Shown here piece after piece: positions 49,612-59,040 of a stretch of 64,000 nt of DNA. Under the pieces are notes generated by a model, which saw nothing but the letters and a program-made list of their open reading frames with translations, was not told the DNA's origin and did not search any database. The stretch's first letter is position 1. The number at the start of each line of letters is the position of its first letter. Position numbers and translations under genes: made by a program. Source of the stretch: Bacillota bacterium (GTDB lineage Bacteria > Bacillota > Bacilli > Paenibacillales > NBRC-103111); the NCBI GenBank assembly GCA_023388055.1, contig JAEWGW010000019.1:281888-345887 (forward strand), given 5' to 3'.

Positions 49612-50787
49612 ATGAAAATTGTCAAAATTGAACCGACTCCAAGCCCCAATTCCATGAAATTAACATTGGATACCCGGCTTAATCCGGGTGTACGGCTGGA
49701 CGTCCAAAGGGGCCGCGATGACACGGCTCCTGCTTATATCCGTAAGCTCTTGGCAATTGAGGGTGTGACGGGAGTATTCCAAACATCGGATTTTCTTGCC
49801 CTGGAACGCCATCCCCGGGGAGATTGGGCGGCTATCCTGGCAGGGGCGGAGGCGGTGCTGGGAACGGCAGCCGGCCAAGGGGCCTCATCCTCCTCCGGGA
49901 TTCCCGGGGCACCCGCGCTGCAGGAGAGCGGCTACGGCGAGCTGACTGTCCGGGTTCAGACCTTCAGGGGAATCCCCATGCAGGTCCGGGTCAGCACGGC
50001 CTCCTCGGAAAAACGAGCGGCACTGCCGGAGCGTTTTCAGAAGGCGGCCACGGAAGCGGGGCTGGCCTCGCCCAATCTGATCATGGAACGGAAGCTGGAG
50101 GAGCGCGGTGTCCGGTACGGTGAGCTGGAGGAGGTTCTGAACCAGGTCGTCAGCGAGCTGGAGGCGGAATTCGGCGCGGAGCGGCTGGATGAGCTGGTGC
50201 GCCAGTCCCTTGAGGCCGGTCACGGATTCCAGCTCCCGGAGAATGCCAAGGAGCCAGCCCCCCGCGAACTTCCCGCGGAAGAAGCCGAAGAGCTGGAGAG
50301 GCAGCTGGAGGATCCCGACTGGAAGGTGCGTTATGCCGCCCTATCCCGGATCAAGGCGGATTCCGGCACCTTGCCGCTCCTCAAAAAAGCGCTGCTGGAC
50401 CGCAATATTTCCGTCCGCCGCCTAGCCGTGGTATTGGCTGGAGGCGTAGAGGGGGAGGAGCCCCTGTTGCTGTTGATCAACGCCATGCAGGATTCCTCGC
50501 CGGTGATCCGCAGAACGGCCGGAGACAGCATATCCGACAGAGGCGATCCGGCAGCCGTACCGGCTATGGAGGAGGCGTTAACCGATCCCAGCAAGCTGGT
50601 GCGCTGGAGAGCGGCCCGTTTCCTGTATGAAGCGGCAGGAGACTCGTCATTGGCTGCTTTGGAGAAGGCCAAGGAGGACCCCGAATTCGAAATCCGGCTC
50701 CAGGTCCGTCTGGCTATTGAACGGATTACCAGCAATACCGAAGCCCAAGGCACCGTATGGCAGCAGATGATGCGGGAACGGCAGTAG
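49612..50787 (+). CDS. cvfC: CvfC/YpgR-like protein (NifU-N plus HEAT repeats)
   Basis: A 391-residue protein. The N-terminal domain (about 1-85, KIVKIEPTPSPNSMKLTL then GVTGVFQTSDFLAL) is the Nfu/NifU N-terminal fold. A middle helical region follows, then HEAT/PBS-lyase-type repeats (about 240-380: DPDWKVRYAALSRI, DRNISVRRLAVVLAG, DSSPVIRRTAGDS, DPSKLVRWRAARFL). This is the layout of YpgR in Bacillus and conserved virulence factor C in Staphylococcus. The biochemical role is unknown. The repeats suggest a scaffold. Monocistronic with a terminator. Confidence 0.88.
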   Translation: MKIVKIEPTPSPNSMKLTLDTRLNPGVRLDVQRGRDDTAPAYIRKLLAIEGVTGVFQTSDFLALERHPRGDWAAILAGAEAVLGTAAGQGASSSSGIPGAPALQESGYGELTVRVQTFRGIPMQVRVSTASSEKRAALPERFQKAATEAGLASPNLIMERKLEERGVRYGELEEVLNQVVSELEAEFGAERLDELVRQSLEAGHGFQLPENAKEPAPRELPAEEAEELERQLEDPDWKVRYAALSRIKADSGTLPLLKKALLDRNISVRRLAVVLAGGVEGEEPLLLLINAMQDSSPVIRRTAGDSISDRGDPAAVPAMEEALTDPSKLVRWRAARFLYEAAGDSSLAALEKAKEDPEFEIRLQVRLAIERITSNTEAQGTVWQQMMRERQ

Positions 50788-50820
50788 AAAACCAGGTTGG
50801 GCACAGTCCCTTTTTATGAG

Positions 50821-50849
50821 AGAGCTTCCGCGGTGCGGAGGCTCTTTTT
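50821..50849 (+). terminator. Terminator after CvfC-like gene
   Basis: AGAGCTTCCGC / GCGGAGGCTCT, 11-bp stem with one G-T pair, three-base loop, then a T-run. Confidence 0.9.
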
Positions 50850-50962
50850 GCATTTTCAAAGAATATGGCACCGCTTATTTGATAGTCTTTTGATATCAAG
50901 ATGCATACCCTGGCCTACCTTGGAGAAAAATGACATCAAAAGAAGGGCAAGGAGTGACGCCG

Positions 50963-52126
50963 ATGAAATCCCCCCTGCCTACTCTTCTACAGGGCGCCAT
51001 GATCATGATGATGGCTGTGGGTATGACCAACCATGTCTTTATCATTCCGGCTTTACTCCGCACCTCCGGGCGGGATGCGTGGTTATGCATTATTTGTTCG
51101 GTCCCCGCCATGCTGCTGCTGCTGTTTACGATGCGTTTTATCGCGGCCAAACTGGGAGATGAGCCTCTGGACAGCTGGATTACCCGACATGCGGGCAATC
51201 CGGTATCTGTGGTATTCCGGGTGCTGTTCACGCTTTATGCCGTCGTCAACATCTTCTCGACCATGTATGAAACCATGTTATGGACGCGGATTAACTTCCT
51301 GCTTAACACGCCGATGGGAATAACCAGCCTGTTTTTGATGCTGGTCTGCTACAGGGCCACAAGCAAAGGGCTGCGGGCCATTGCCAATACGGCAGGAATT
51401 CTGCTGCCGCTGGTTTGCCTGTTCGGGTTTACCATTGCGACAATCAATATCAAGTACAAGGACTACAACCAGCTGTTTCCTATGTTGGAGCATGGCATCT
51501 GGCCTGTGGTTAATGGCACGGTGTATGTGTTGGCAGGCTCCTTCGAGCTCCTGCTGTTTCTGCTGCTCCAATCCGGCATGCGGAGCAAAATCAGCCTTAA
51601 GAGTCTGATCATCCTGGGTTTGGCTATCCTGGGCATTACCTTCGGCCCTGTGATCGGGGCGATTGTGGAATTTAACCCTTATGAAGCGGTTCACCTGCGG
51701 TTTCCCGCCTATGAGGAATGGCGTTTGGCCACTGTGGGGAAATTCCTCTCCCAGACAGATTTCCTGTCCATCTTTCAATGGCTGGCCGGCTCCTTCCTGC
51801 GGATATGCCTCCTTTTGTATGTAACGGTTGAAATGTGGCAAATTAAAACCAAGCGGAACAAAAACACCACCCTGTTATTCATTTGTGTGGTGCTGGTCTT
51901 AATCGGTTTGGCGCCCATCAACGACGTGTACATGCATCAAATTACGGTGGATTGGCTTTATCCGTCCAATCTGGTGCTGCTTGCTCTGGCAGCGGCAGGA
52001 CTGTGGGTAATTGCCGCCAAGGCCGGAAGGAGGGGGAATTCCCGTGGACAATCTGGACAGCAACGCCAGCGGCCGCGTCAACAGCCACGTCAACAGCCAG
52101 GTCAACAGCCCAAACAGCACCCATGA
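50963..52126 (+). CDS. Spore germination permease, GerAB/GerBB type
   Basis: A 387-residue inner-membrane protein with about ten helices of the APC-like Ger permease family. AAGGAG lies nine bases before ATG 50963. It is the B subunit of a GerA-type germinant receptor and probably holds the ligand pocket for an amino acid or nucleoside. The last ~30 residues form a Gln/Pro/Arg repeat tail (QRPRQQPRQQPGQQPKQHP) not typical of the family. It is encoded by DNA that also encodes, in another frame, the start of the next gene. First gene of the operon, an unusual position. Confidence 0.92.
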   Translation: MKSPLPTLLQGAMIMMMAVGMTNHVFIIPALLRTSGRDAWLCIICSVPAMLLLLFTMRFIAAKLGDEPLDSWITRHAGNPVSVVFRVLFTLYAVVNIFSTMYETMLWTRINFLLNTPMGITSLFLMLVCYRATSKGLRAIANTAGILLPLVCLFGFTIATINIKYKDYNQLFPMLEHGIWPVVNGTVYVLAGSFELLLFLLLQSGMRSKISLKSLIILGLAILGITFGPVIGAIVEFNPYEAVHLRFPAYEEWRLATVGKFLSQTDFLSIFQWLAGSFLRICLLLYVTVEMWQIKTKRNKNTTLLFICVVLVLIGLAPINDVYMHQITVDWLYPSNLVLLALAAAGLWVIAAKAGRRGNSRGQSGQQRQRPRQQPRQQPGQQPKQHP

Positions 52127-53624
52127 CACCGGTTCAAACGGGAGGAGCATCATCTCCATTGAAGCGGCTAACGAGGAGTTCTATTATGATTATTTCCGCC
52201 AGTGCGGCGATGTAACTCTGCACACCCTCCGGTATGGAGAGGAGCCCCGTTGCGCACTGGTGCTCATTTATTGCGGCAGCATGGTGGCCCAAAGAGAGCT
52301 TCCCCAGTTTATCATCCCTCGTCTGGAGCATGTCCGGGATGAGCTTTCTGCCGGACGGCCGGAGCATCTGGCCGAGCTTACCGCACTTCCCTTATCTCCG
52401 GTGGAGAATGAGGAGGATTGGCTGATTATTACAGCCAGGCTGATTTTCAGCGGGCAGCTGATTGTGGTTCATCTCCGGCAGAATACCGTATATACCATGG
52501 ATATTTCGGATATGCCCGGACGCAAGCCTGAGGAGTCCGCCATGGAGCCCTCTATCAAGGGGCCGCGTGACGGCTTTGTGGAAAATCTCGATACGAACAT
52601 TGCGCTTATCCGCAAACGGCTGCGCACCCAATCCTTCTGTGTGGAGCTCTTCAATAAAGGAAAACGGGGCCAGACCAAGCTGGCGCTATTATATATGCAG
52701 GATATTATCAACCCCGATATTCTGAAAGAAATCCGCGGACATATTGAGCTGGTGGATCAGGATGCGGTGATCGGCACCTCCATGGTGGAGCGGATGGTCA
52801 TCGGGCGGCGCCTGAAATCGCTGTTTCCTGTGGCGGACACTACGGGCCGGGCGGACTATGTGGCGGACTCTCTCCTGAACGGCCGCTTCGTGCTAATGTC
52901 CGACGGGTCTCCGATGGCTACAATTGCACCGGCGACCTTGTTCAGCCTGCTGAAGTCCTCCGAGGACGCGAACATGCCTTTCCATATTGTCAGCATGCAG
53001 CGGATGCTGCGTTATATCGGGCTATTGGTATCTCTGTTTCTTCCCGGTTTTTTTGTGGGCCTGACCAGCTACAACCTGGATCAGGTGCCGCTTCCTCTTC
53101 TGGCCACCATAGCCAACACCCGCCAAGGGCTTCCCATGCCCGTTGCATTGGAGTCCTTCCTCATGCTGGTGATGTTCGATATATTTGCAGAGGCGGGCAG
53201 GCGTCTTCCAAGGGCCATCGGTCAGACAGTCACAGTGGTGGGAGGCATCATTATCGGTGATGCCTCCATACGGGCGGGCATTACTTCGCCGACGGTTATT
53301 GTGATGATTGCCATTGCCATTATCGCCTCCTATACACTGGTGGACCCTATTCTGAACGGCACGGTGGCCCAGCTCCGGTTTTTGATTTTGGGGTGTGCGT
53401 CCTTCTTCGGGCTATTCGGCTTTATGATGGCGTTTCTACTGCTGCTGGTTCACTTGTCGTCTCTGGAGCATTTCGGGGTCCCGTATCTCTCGCCGGTATC
53501 CCCGTTTAATCCGAAGGATTTCCTGGCCGGCATCCTGATGAGGCCCAGCATGAACAGGGTGAACAGGCCGGATGTGCTGGACCCGGTGGACCAAAGCTCC
53601 GGCAAGGATAAAAACAGCCCATGA
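52044..53624 (+). CDS. Spore germination receptor subunit, GerAA type
   Basis: A 526-residue A subunit starting at GTG 52044, eight to nine bases after AAGGAGGGGG. It overlaps the GerAB-type gene by 83 bases. Cytoplasmic N-terminal domain with GPRDGFVENLDTNIALIRKR, LALLYMQDI and the helix LIDQDAVIGTSMVE-like region; then five to six helices including PLLATIANTRQGLPMPVALE and GIIIGDASIRAGITSPTVIV. The first ~35 residues are an Asn/Ser-rich repeat produced by the shared DNA. It forms the receptor in the spore inner membrane with the B and C subunits. Confidence 0.93.
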   Translation: MDNLDSNASGRVNSHVNSQVNSPNSTHDTGSNGRSIISIEAANEEFYYDYFRQCGDVTLHTLRYGEEPRCALVLIYCGSMVAQRELPQFIIPRLEHVRDELSAGRPEHLAELTALPLSPVENEEDWLIITARLIFSGQLIVVHLRQNTVYTMDISDMPGRKPEESAMEPSIKGPRDGFVENLDTNIALIRKRLRTQSFCVELFNKGKRGQTKLALLYMQDIINPDILKEIRGHIELVDQDAVIGTSMVERMVIGRRLKSLFPVADTTGRADYVADSLLNGRFVLMSDGSPMATIAPATLFSLLKSSEDANMPFHIVSMQRMLRYIGLLVSLFLPGFFVGLTSYNLDQVPLPLLATIANTRQGLPMPVALESFLMLVMFDIFAEAGRRLPRAIGQTVTVVGGIIIGDASIRAGITSPTVIVMIAIAIIASYTLVDPILNGTVAQLRFLILGCASFFGLFGFMMAFLLLLVHLSSLEHFGVPYLSPVSPFNPKDFLAGILMRPSMNRVNRPDVLDPVDQSSGKDKNSP

Positions 53625-54781
53625 AGCTAACCCGAATAGCGGCAGCCGCGGGAATGCTGCTTATGCTTACAGGATGCTGGGATATGAGAGAAGCCCAGAA
53701 TACCAACTTTGTTACCGCCCTCGGAGTGGATTATATTGAGGATCATTACGTGGTATACGCCCAGCTTATTGACTTTACCAGCATTGCCAAGCGGGAGAGC
53801 AGCGACACACAGTCCAAAAGCGGAAGCCAAGCCATATGGGTGGGCAAGGGTGAGGGGAAAAGTGTAGTGGCAGCTCTGAACCATATTTACGACTCCTCCC
53901 AGCAGCAGACGGTCTGGACCCATGTGAAGGCGATTATCCTCTCCGAATCCGTTATGAAGTCCAAGATGGATGAGGTTTTCTCCAGCATTCTGCGCTCCCG
54001 GGAAATGAGGTATACCCCGTGGGTATATGGAACACGAGATTCTATGCCCACGCTTCTGTCCTCCATGACGTTGTTGAACCTGTCGGCCCAAACGACGGTG
54101 ATGTTCGAGCCTACCTCCATCTACCGGCAAAGCTCCGATGTGGAGCCCGTCCATCTGCAGCGGCTCATGAATACGGTCCGGGAACCGGCTTCGACTGTCT
54201 TAATTCCGTCCATAACCAGCAAAAACAGGATATGGACCAATGAAGGAAAGCAGCCTCCGCTATCGCGGACAGACGGAATTTTTGTCCTCACCAAAAATAC
54301 ACTTCACGGGTATGTGCCGGAGTCCAAAATCCGTGGAACACGTTTTGTGAAGTTCTACCGGGTGTTCCGGTATCCCATGACCGTCAATCTTCGCGATAGC
54401 GGAAGTGTTCTGCTGCTTATCCGCAACCCCCGGACAACGGTGGATATCCAGCCGGAAGGAAAAGACCTGCTGGTATCCGTGAATATCATCACCAGAGCGA
54501 ATCTGATTGAAAAAAACACGGATGAAACCGTGAGCTTCCAGGAGATATCGGACGCCGGTACGCAAAAAATCGTACAGGATATCCGTTCCTCCTTCGAACA
54601 ATCCCAAAAAGAAAATATGGATCTTTTCGGGCTGGAGGAGGAGCTCTACCGGAAGAATAATGCAATCTGGAAGGAAGCCCATGATTCCGGAGAACCGCTG
54701 CTCCCGCGCTTTAAGCTGAAGGAGGTCCATGTTAGGCTGGAGATTAACCACGCCAATACGTATAACTTCCGGCAGAAATGA
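53621..54781 (+). CDS. Spore germination lipoprotein, GerAC type
   Basis: A 386-residue Ger(x)C protein whose ATG overlaps the previous stop (ATGA). Signal peptide with lipobox LMLTGC (Cys about residue 19), then the family start WDMREAQNTNFVTALGVDY and domains with IWVGKGEGKSVVAALNHI, VWTHVKAIILSESVM and a C-terminal LFGLEEELYRKNNAIWKE. It is lipid-anchored on the outer face of the spore inner membrane and needed for receptor function. Last gene of the B-A-C operon. Confidence 0.95.
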   Translation: MKLTRIAAAAGMLLMLTGCWDMREAQNTNFVTALGVDYIEDHYVVYAQLIDFTSIAKRESSDTQSKSGSQAIWVGKGEGKSVVAALNHIYDSSQQQTVWTHVKAIILSESVMKSKMDEVFSSILRSREMRYTPWVYGTRDSMPTLLSSMTLLNLSAQTTVMFEPTSIYRQSSDVEPVHLQRLMNTVREPASTVLIPSITSKNRIWTNEGKQPPLSRTDGIFVLTKNTLHGYVPESKIRGTRFVKFYRVFRYPMTVNLRDSGSVLLLIRNPRTTVDIQPEGKDLLVSVNIITRANLIEKNTDETVSFQEISDAGTQKIVQDIRSSFEQSQKENMDLFGLEEELYRKNNAIWKEAHDSGEPLLPRFKLKEVHVRLEINHANTYNFRQK

Positions 54782-54851
54782 GCTTTTCTATTTCCTCCGA
54801 AAGTATGGTAAGATAGAAAGGATGGAATTGAAGGGGGGATCCTTTTTTACA

Positions 54852-55499
54852 ATGAGTGATAACGAGACGAATACACCGGCAGAGGAAGCGACGAACGAAC
54901 AACAGGAGATGGAGCAGCAGGTTAAAGCCTGGTTTGAGCTGACTCGCAATATCCTTGCGGATGAATATAAGGACTATGAGGTGGACGGGCAGGTGGCTCT
55001 TCACCCGGGATTCGGCCATTTATTTGCTTTCCGGCTCCAAAAGGACGGCAAATTCTATACCTGCGGCTTTATGCTGACGGAACTGATCCAGGTCTACAAG
55101 AACAATGCCAATCCGCCCCTGTGGCTGGCCTCCTTCTTCTATGATATGATCCAGTCCGGGGAGAGCCGCGGCTTCCCCAACCCGCCGGAAACCGATGATG
55201 AAGCGAATAAGGTGCTCCAGGAAGTGGTGCTGCCGCTGGTCATGAAGGGTGTGCAGGAGGAGTTTACCGAGGAAAATCAGGTGTATGTGGACCTCGAGGT
55301 GAATGAGCAGCTGGGCCCCGTGCTGGAGCTGGGTTTCCCGACTATTACCGATGGACCCAATACCTGCGCGATTCCGCTGCAGTATTTTATGACGATGTAT
55401 CTGATGAACCGTGACCCTTCGGAGCATGCCGTGTTCTCACTGCATAAGCTCATGGAGGAGACCGCCAAAGCGAAGGCCAGTTCCGGCGCTGCGGAATAA
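54852..55499 (+). CDS. Conserved-looking acidic protein of unknown function
   Basis: A 215-residue acidic protein starting MSDNETNTPAEEATNEQQEM; the GGGGGG ribosome site is rather far (13 bases). After a charged, disordered-looking head come a compact region with DGQVALHPGFGHLFAFRLQK and YTCGFMLTELIQVYKNN, and a C-terminal TCAIPLQYFMTMYLMNRDPS. No signal or membrane segment. I do not recognise the family. It has its own possible -10 (TAAGAT near 54809) and terminator, so it is separate from the germination operon. Confidence 0.75.
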   Translation: MSDNETNTPAEEATNEQQEMEQQVKAWFELTRNILADEYKDYEVDGQVALHPGFGHLFAFRLQKDGKFYTCGFMLTELIQVYKNNANPPLWLASFFYDMIQSGESRGFPNPPETDDEANKVLQEVVLPLVMKGVQEEFTEENQVYVDLEVNEQLGPVLELGFPTITDGPNTCAIPLQYFMTMYLMNRDPSEHAVFSLHKLMEETAKAKASSGAAE

Positions 55500-55520
55500 A
55501 GCTTAGTCCAAACAACCCTA

Positions 55521-55560
55521 ACACCCCGCTCCGGTTCGCCGGCAAGCGGGGTGTTGCATT
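55521..55560. terminator. Bidirectional terminator between convergent genes
   Basis: ACACCCCGCT / AGCGGGGTGT stem (55521-55530 with 55545-55554) with an inner CCGG/CCGG pairing. Confidence 0.85.
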
Positions 55561-55575
55561 TTCGCACAGGCAGCC

Positions 55576-55911
55576 TTACTTGATAAGGGTATAAGCGCCG
55601 ATAACCGGGAGCGGCTTGGCCTGGCCCTGGGCCGCGTTGACGATTCCCAATACCATCAGAACGACTAAGGCCAGGTTGACCAGCGGCAGCAAAAACCAGC
55701 CGATAAACGGCAGTATTCCCAATACCACATTGCAGATGGCGAAGGCCAAAAACAGCGTCAGGCCTTGATTGGCATGGTACATGGCGAACGGGGAATTTTT
55801 GGCCGCAATCAACGGTACAAAAAACAGAATGTAGGCAACGATTGCCATTCCCTTATTGGCTTCAATGTCCGACGGGTCGAATCCGTTATCCCGGGGAGGG
55901 TAAGGCTGCAT
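55576..55911 (-). CDS. DUF4870-like small membrane protein
   Basis: A 111-residue protein with GAGGTGATC before the ATG. Three hydrophobic helices follow NKGMAIVAYILFFVPLIAA, with HANQGLTLFLAF and VNLALVVLMVLGIVNAAQGQ; the conserved FAMYHANQGL segment is typical of DUF4870/Tic20-like small proteins. Function unknown. It stands alone, divergent from nothing obvious. Confidence 0.82.
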   Translation of the reverse strand: MQPYPPRDNGFDPSDIEANKGMAIVAYILFFVPLIAAKNSPFAMYHANQGLTLFLAFAICNVVLGILPFIGWFLLPLVNLALVVLMVLGIVNAAQGQAKPLPVIGAYTLIK

Positions 55912-56108
55912 GACCGATCACCTCATTTTTCGAGTTTGGGGAGCCGATTATGTACATTACTGACTTGGACTACTGACTACTGCCATGTATATAGAAAACT
56001 CCTCTACTATAGAACTTACCCGGAAGAAACAGAAAGAAAACACCCATCCGGCGGTTTTCTTAAAAAAATAGCGCATCACCTCCCGGCCCATGCCGCATAT
56101 AAATAAAA

Positions 56109-56132
56109 ACAGCCCCGTGTAAGGGACTGTTC
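56109..56132 (-). terminator. Terminator of the small gene at 56171
   Basis: AACAGCCCC / GGGACTGTT hairpin; on the minus strand a TTTTTATTT tract follows. Confidence 0.75.
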
Positions 56133-56170
56133 ATATGGGTTCCGCAGCTCGGAGCAGTATCCGTCTAATT

Positions 56171-56404
56171 CTAATAAAGAGACAGCGCCAGGGAGTCCCG
56201 CTCGTTGAAGCTGTGCAGAAATGCCTCGCTGCCGTCGATTTCCACACTGATCAGGGATTCGAGACATTTTTTGATGGTGGCTTTTCCATACATCACTTTA
56301 AGCTCCAGTGCGCTTACCAAGAGGTCGATGGCTTTTTTGGAGGATTTGCTGCTCTTGATGTATACGGGAATGACCTTGTTTTGGAATTGAATGAGCATTG
56401 GCAT
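56171..56404 (-). CDS. Small protein of unknown function
   Basis: A 77-residue protein (MPMLIQFQNKVIPVYIKSSK...) with AGGTGATCCGGC before the ATG. It is rich in Lys, Ser and Leu, has no membrane segment, and the middle (SKKAIDLLVSALELKVMYGKA) looks helical. No family recognised. It has its own terminator, so it is very likely expressed. The 257 bases upstream, to the next gene, hold no other feature that I can see. Confidence 0.7.
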   Translation of the reverse strand: MPMLIQFQNKVIPVYIKSSKSSKKAIDLLVSALELKVMYGKATIKKCLESLISVEIDGSEAFLHSFNERDSLALSLY

Positions 56405-56661
56405 GCCGGATCACCTACCTGATTGGAATCTTTGATCTCTATTATAAAAGAAAAAGATTAATTTCAGCTTAAAATAATCTTACTTTTTCATTGCGTGTTG
56501 TCACCCCTAAGCGATTCTGTTATGATGATTTGGTTGGCGAACCGGCTTGAATCGCAATAGTTTAATAGACAGGGGCCAATGCGTCTTCCCGCAGGGGGAA
56601 TACTTTTGGCCTTTTTATGTATAATGGTTATGATGAAGAGAGCAAAGGATGCTGATGGGCG

Positions 56662-57429
56662 TTGAGAATAAAGATCGATGGAATCGATATTGAATATACG
56701 GATTCGGGAAGCGGGCAGGCACTGCTGCTGCTTCACGGATGGGGGGCCAACAAGGAGAGCTTTTCCTTTGTGGCAGAGAGTTTAGATAAACATTTTCGGG
56801 TCATCACCGTGGATTTTCCCGGCTTTGGCGCAAGCGGCCAACCTCCTGTTCCTTGGGGAGTGGAGGAATATTGCTCCTTCGTAGAAAAATTCAATGCGGC
56901 GCTGGCCATCCAAAACCCCATTATTGCAGGCCACTCCCACGGTGGGCGGACTGCCATCCGCTATGCCTCACGGAATACGGTGCATAAGCTGATCCTCCTG
57001 GACAGTGCAGGCATTAAGCCCAAACGCAAGCTTTCCTATTATATCCGTGTTTATTCCTATAAGGCGGCGAAGCATCTGCTGAAGCTTCCCGGGCTCCGGC
57101 ACAAGCGTGAGCAGATTCTGGAGCGCTTCCGCAAGTCCACCGGCTCCGACGACTACAAACAAGCCACGCCGCTGATGCGCCAAACCCTGGTGAAGCTGGT
57201 GAACGAGGATCTGAAGGCGTACCTGCCGAAGATTCAGGCTCCCACCCTGCTGATCTGGGGCGAGCTGGACACGGCTACCCCTCTCGAACACGGCAAATTG
57301 ATGGAGAAGCTGATCCCCAATGCAGGGCTGGTGACGATGAAGGGCGGAAGTCATTGGGTGTATGCCCAGCGTCCCCGGGAAACCCTGATTATTCTGAACC
57401 ATTTCCTGGAGAGCGACAAGGATAAATAA
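56662..57429 (+). CDS. Alpha/beta-hydrolase
   Basis: A 255-residue hydrolase starting at TTG 56662; the ribosome site is poor and TATAAT lies at 56620-56625. Oxyanion loop LLLHGWGANKESF, nucleophile elbow AGHSHGGRTA (Ser about residue 93), acid in WGELDTATP and His in GGSHWVYAQRP form a complete triad. Its stop is 20 bases before a membrane Mur ligase and it probably shares that transcript, so a role with cell-wall precursors or an ester/peptide in the envelope is possible. Substrate unknown. Confidence 0.88.
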   Translation: MRIKIDGIDIEYTDSGSGQALLLLHGWGANKESFSFVAESLDKHFRVITVDFPGFGASGQPPVPWGVEEYCSFVEKFNAALAIQNPIIAGHSHGGRTAIRYASRNTVHKLILLDSAGIKPKRKLSYYIRVYSYKAAKHLLKLPGLRHKREQILERFRKSTGSDDYKQATPLMRQTLVKLVNEDLKAYLPKIQAPTLLIWGELDTATPLEHGKLMEKLIPNAGLVTMKGGSHWVYAQRPRETLIILNHFLESDKDK

Positions 57430-57449
57430 ACGAGGAGGAGCCTTTCCCC

Positions 57450-59024
57450 ATGACTCTCACATTCGCGCTGCTGGCCGGGCTGGCCTGGCTGGGATACGCC
57501 GCTTTGCGCATCCGCCGGGGCATTCATATGCTGCAGCTCAACTCATACCGCAACTCCCGTTATTGGAACTGGAACAAGAACAATTGGAACGCCACGCTGG
57601 CAGTCCGGGAATGGCTTCCGCTGGCAGCTGCAATTCCGGCTCTGTTGGGCTGGGAGGAGGCGGGTTTTATTGCGTTAACCGCCGTCTACATGCTCCTCAT
57701 TCTGCTGCGTCCCAAGGAAAAGGATAAGAAAAAGCTGGTTTTCACCAACCGGGTGAAGCGGTTGTCTGTAACGGCTGGTGTACTGGCCTTGGCAGTGGGT
57801 GCGCTTGGGCTGATTCCGGCGCTGAACGGTTTCACATCCGTTTTGCTGCTGCTGCCTCTGGCAACCTTATTTCCGTTTATCACCGTTATAGCTGCCAACA
57901 CGTTAAACGCCCCCATGGAAAAAGCCATCAACAACAGCTACCTGAACGATGCCAGACGTCTCATCCGCAGCATGAACCGGCTGCAAGTCATCGGCATTAC
58001 CGGCTCCTACGGCAAAACCAGCGTCAAGCACTTTTTACATACGATTCTCTCCCAGCAATACAACGTCCTCATGACGCCGGAAAGCTTCAATACTCCCATG
58101 GGCATCACCCGTACGGTCAGAGAGCATTTGCGTCCCACCCATGAGATTTTTATCGCCGAAATGGGGGCGAAGCAGCTGGGTGATATCCGCGAGCTGTGTG
58201 AGCTGGCCCTGCCCAAATACGGTATTCTCACCTCCATCGGCCCCCAGCATCTGGAGTCCTTCAAGACGCTGGAGAATGTGCAGAGGACCAAATACGAGCT
58301 GCCGGAGTTTCTGCCGGCGGACGGCACCGCTTTTTTGAACGCGGATGACCCCAATGTGATGTCCTATCAGGCGAAGCTGGCCTGCAAGAAAGTGACCTTC
58401 GGCTTCCACAATCCAGAAGCGGATTACAGAGCGATTGATGTTACCGTATCCGTCAAGGGCACGGCCTTTACGGTTATGGCTCCGTCTGGAGAGACGGCAC
58501 GGGTGGACACTCTTCTGCTGGGTGGACATAATGTGACCAATATTCTGGCTTGTATCGCCTGCGGTCACGAGCTGGGAGTGCCGCTGGATAAGCTTGCCAA
58601 GGGTGTTAAGCGGATCAAACCCGTGGAGCACCGGCTGGAGCTGCGCAAAAACGGCAGCATTACCATTATTGACGATAGCTTCAACTCCAATCCCGTAGGC
58701 TCCAGGAGCGCTCTGGAGGTGCTCAAGGAGATGGACGGCAAACGGATTCTCATTACCCCGGGTATGATCGAGCTGGGAGAGAAGGAATTCGAGCTGAACA
58801 AGGCCTTCGGCAGCTTCGCGGCGGAGGCCTGCGACTACGTTATCCTGGTAGGACCCAAACAAACAGCGCCTATCCAGCAAGGACTCAAGGAGGCCGGCTA
58901 CCCGACGGATCAGCTGACGGTGGTGCGGAATTTCACGGAAGCCATGACCGTGATGAGAGAGGTAGCGGAGCCGGGCAGCATCGTGCTTCTGGAGAATGAT
59001 CTGCCTGACAACTATAATGAATAA
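57450..59024 (+). CDS. Membrane-anchored Mur ligase, MurF-like
   Basis: A 524-residue protein. Unusually, about 155 N-terminal residues form several membrane helices (LAWLGYAALRI; PLAAAIPALLG to LLILLRP; SVTAGVLALAVGALGLI to FPFITVIAANTL). Then a Mur-ligase ATPase core: GITGSYGKTSVKHFL, TPESFNTPMGITRTV, AEMGAKQLGDI, LGGHNVTNILA, the C domain VEHRLELRKNGSITIIDDSFNSNP. This fits D-Ala-D-Ala adding enzymes, which are normally soluble and ~450 residues. The D-Ala-D-Ala ligase gene follows by 16 bases, so the pair could make and attach the dipeptide at the membrane. Confidence 0.87.
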   Translation: MTLTFALLAGLAWLGYAALRIRRGIHMLQLNSYRNSRYWNWNKNNWNATLAVREWLPLAAAIPALLGWEEAGFIALTAVYMLLILLRPKEKDKKKLVFTNRVKRLSVTAGVLALAVGALGLIPALNGFTSVLLLLPLATLFPFITVIAANTLNAPMEKAINNSYLNDARRLIRSMNRLQVIGITGSYGKTSVKHFLHTILSQQYNVLMTPESFNTPMGITRTVREHLRPTHEIFIAEMGAKQLGDIRELCELALPKYGILTSIGPQHLESFKTLENVQRTKYELPEFLPADGTAFLNADDPNVMSYQAKLACKKVTFGFHNPEADYRAIDVTVSVKGTAFTVMAPSGETARVDTLLLGGHNVTNILACIACGHELGVPLDKLAKGVKRIKPVEHRLELRKNGSITIIDDSFNSNPVGSRSALEVLKEMDGKRILITPGMIELGEKEFELNKAFGSFAAEACDYVILVGPKQTAPIQQGLKEAGYPTDQLTVVRNFTEAMTVMREVAEPGSIVLLENDLPDNYNE

Positions 59025-59040
59025 ACCGGAGGCATTTCCT

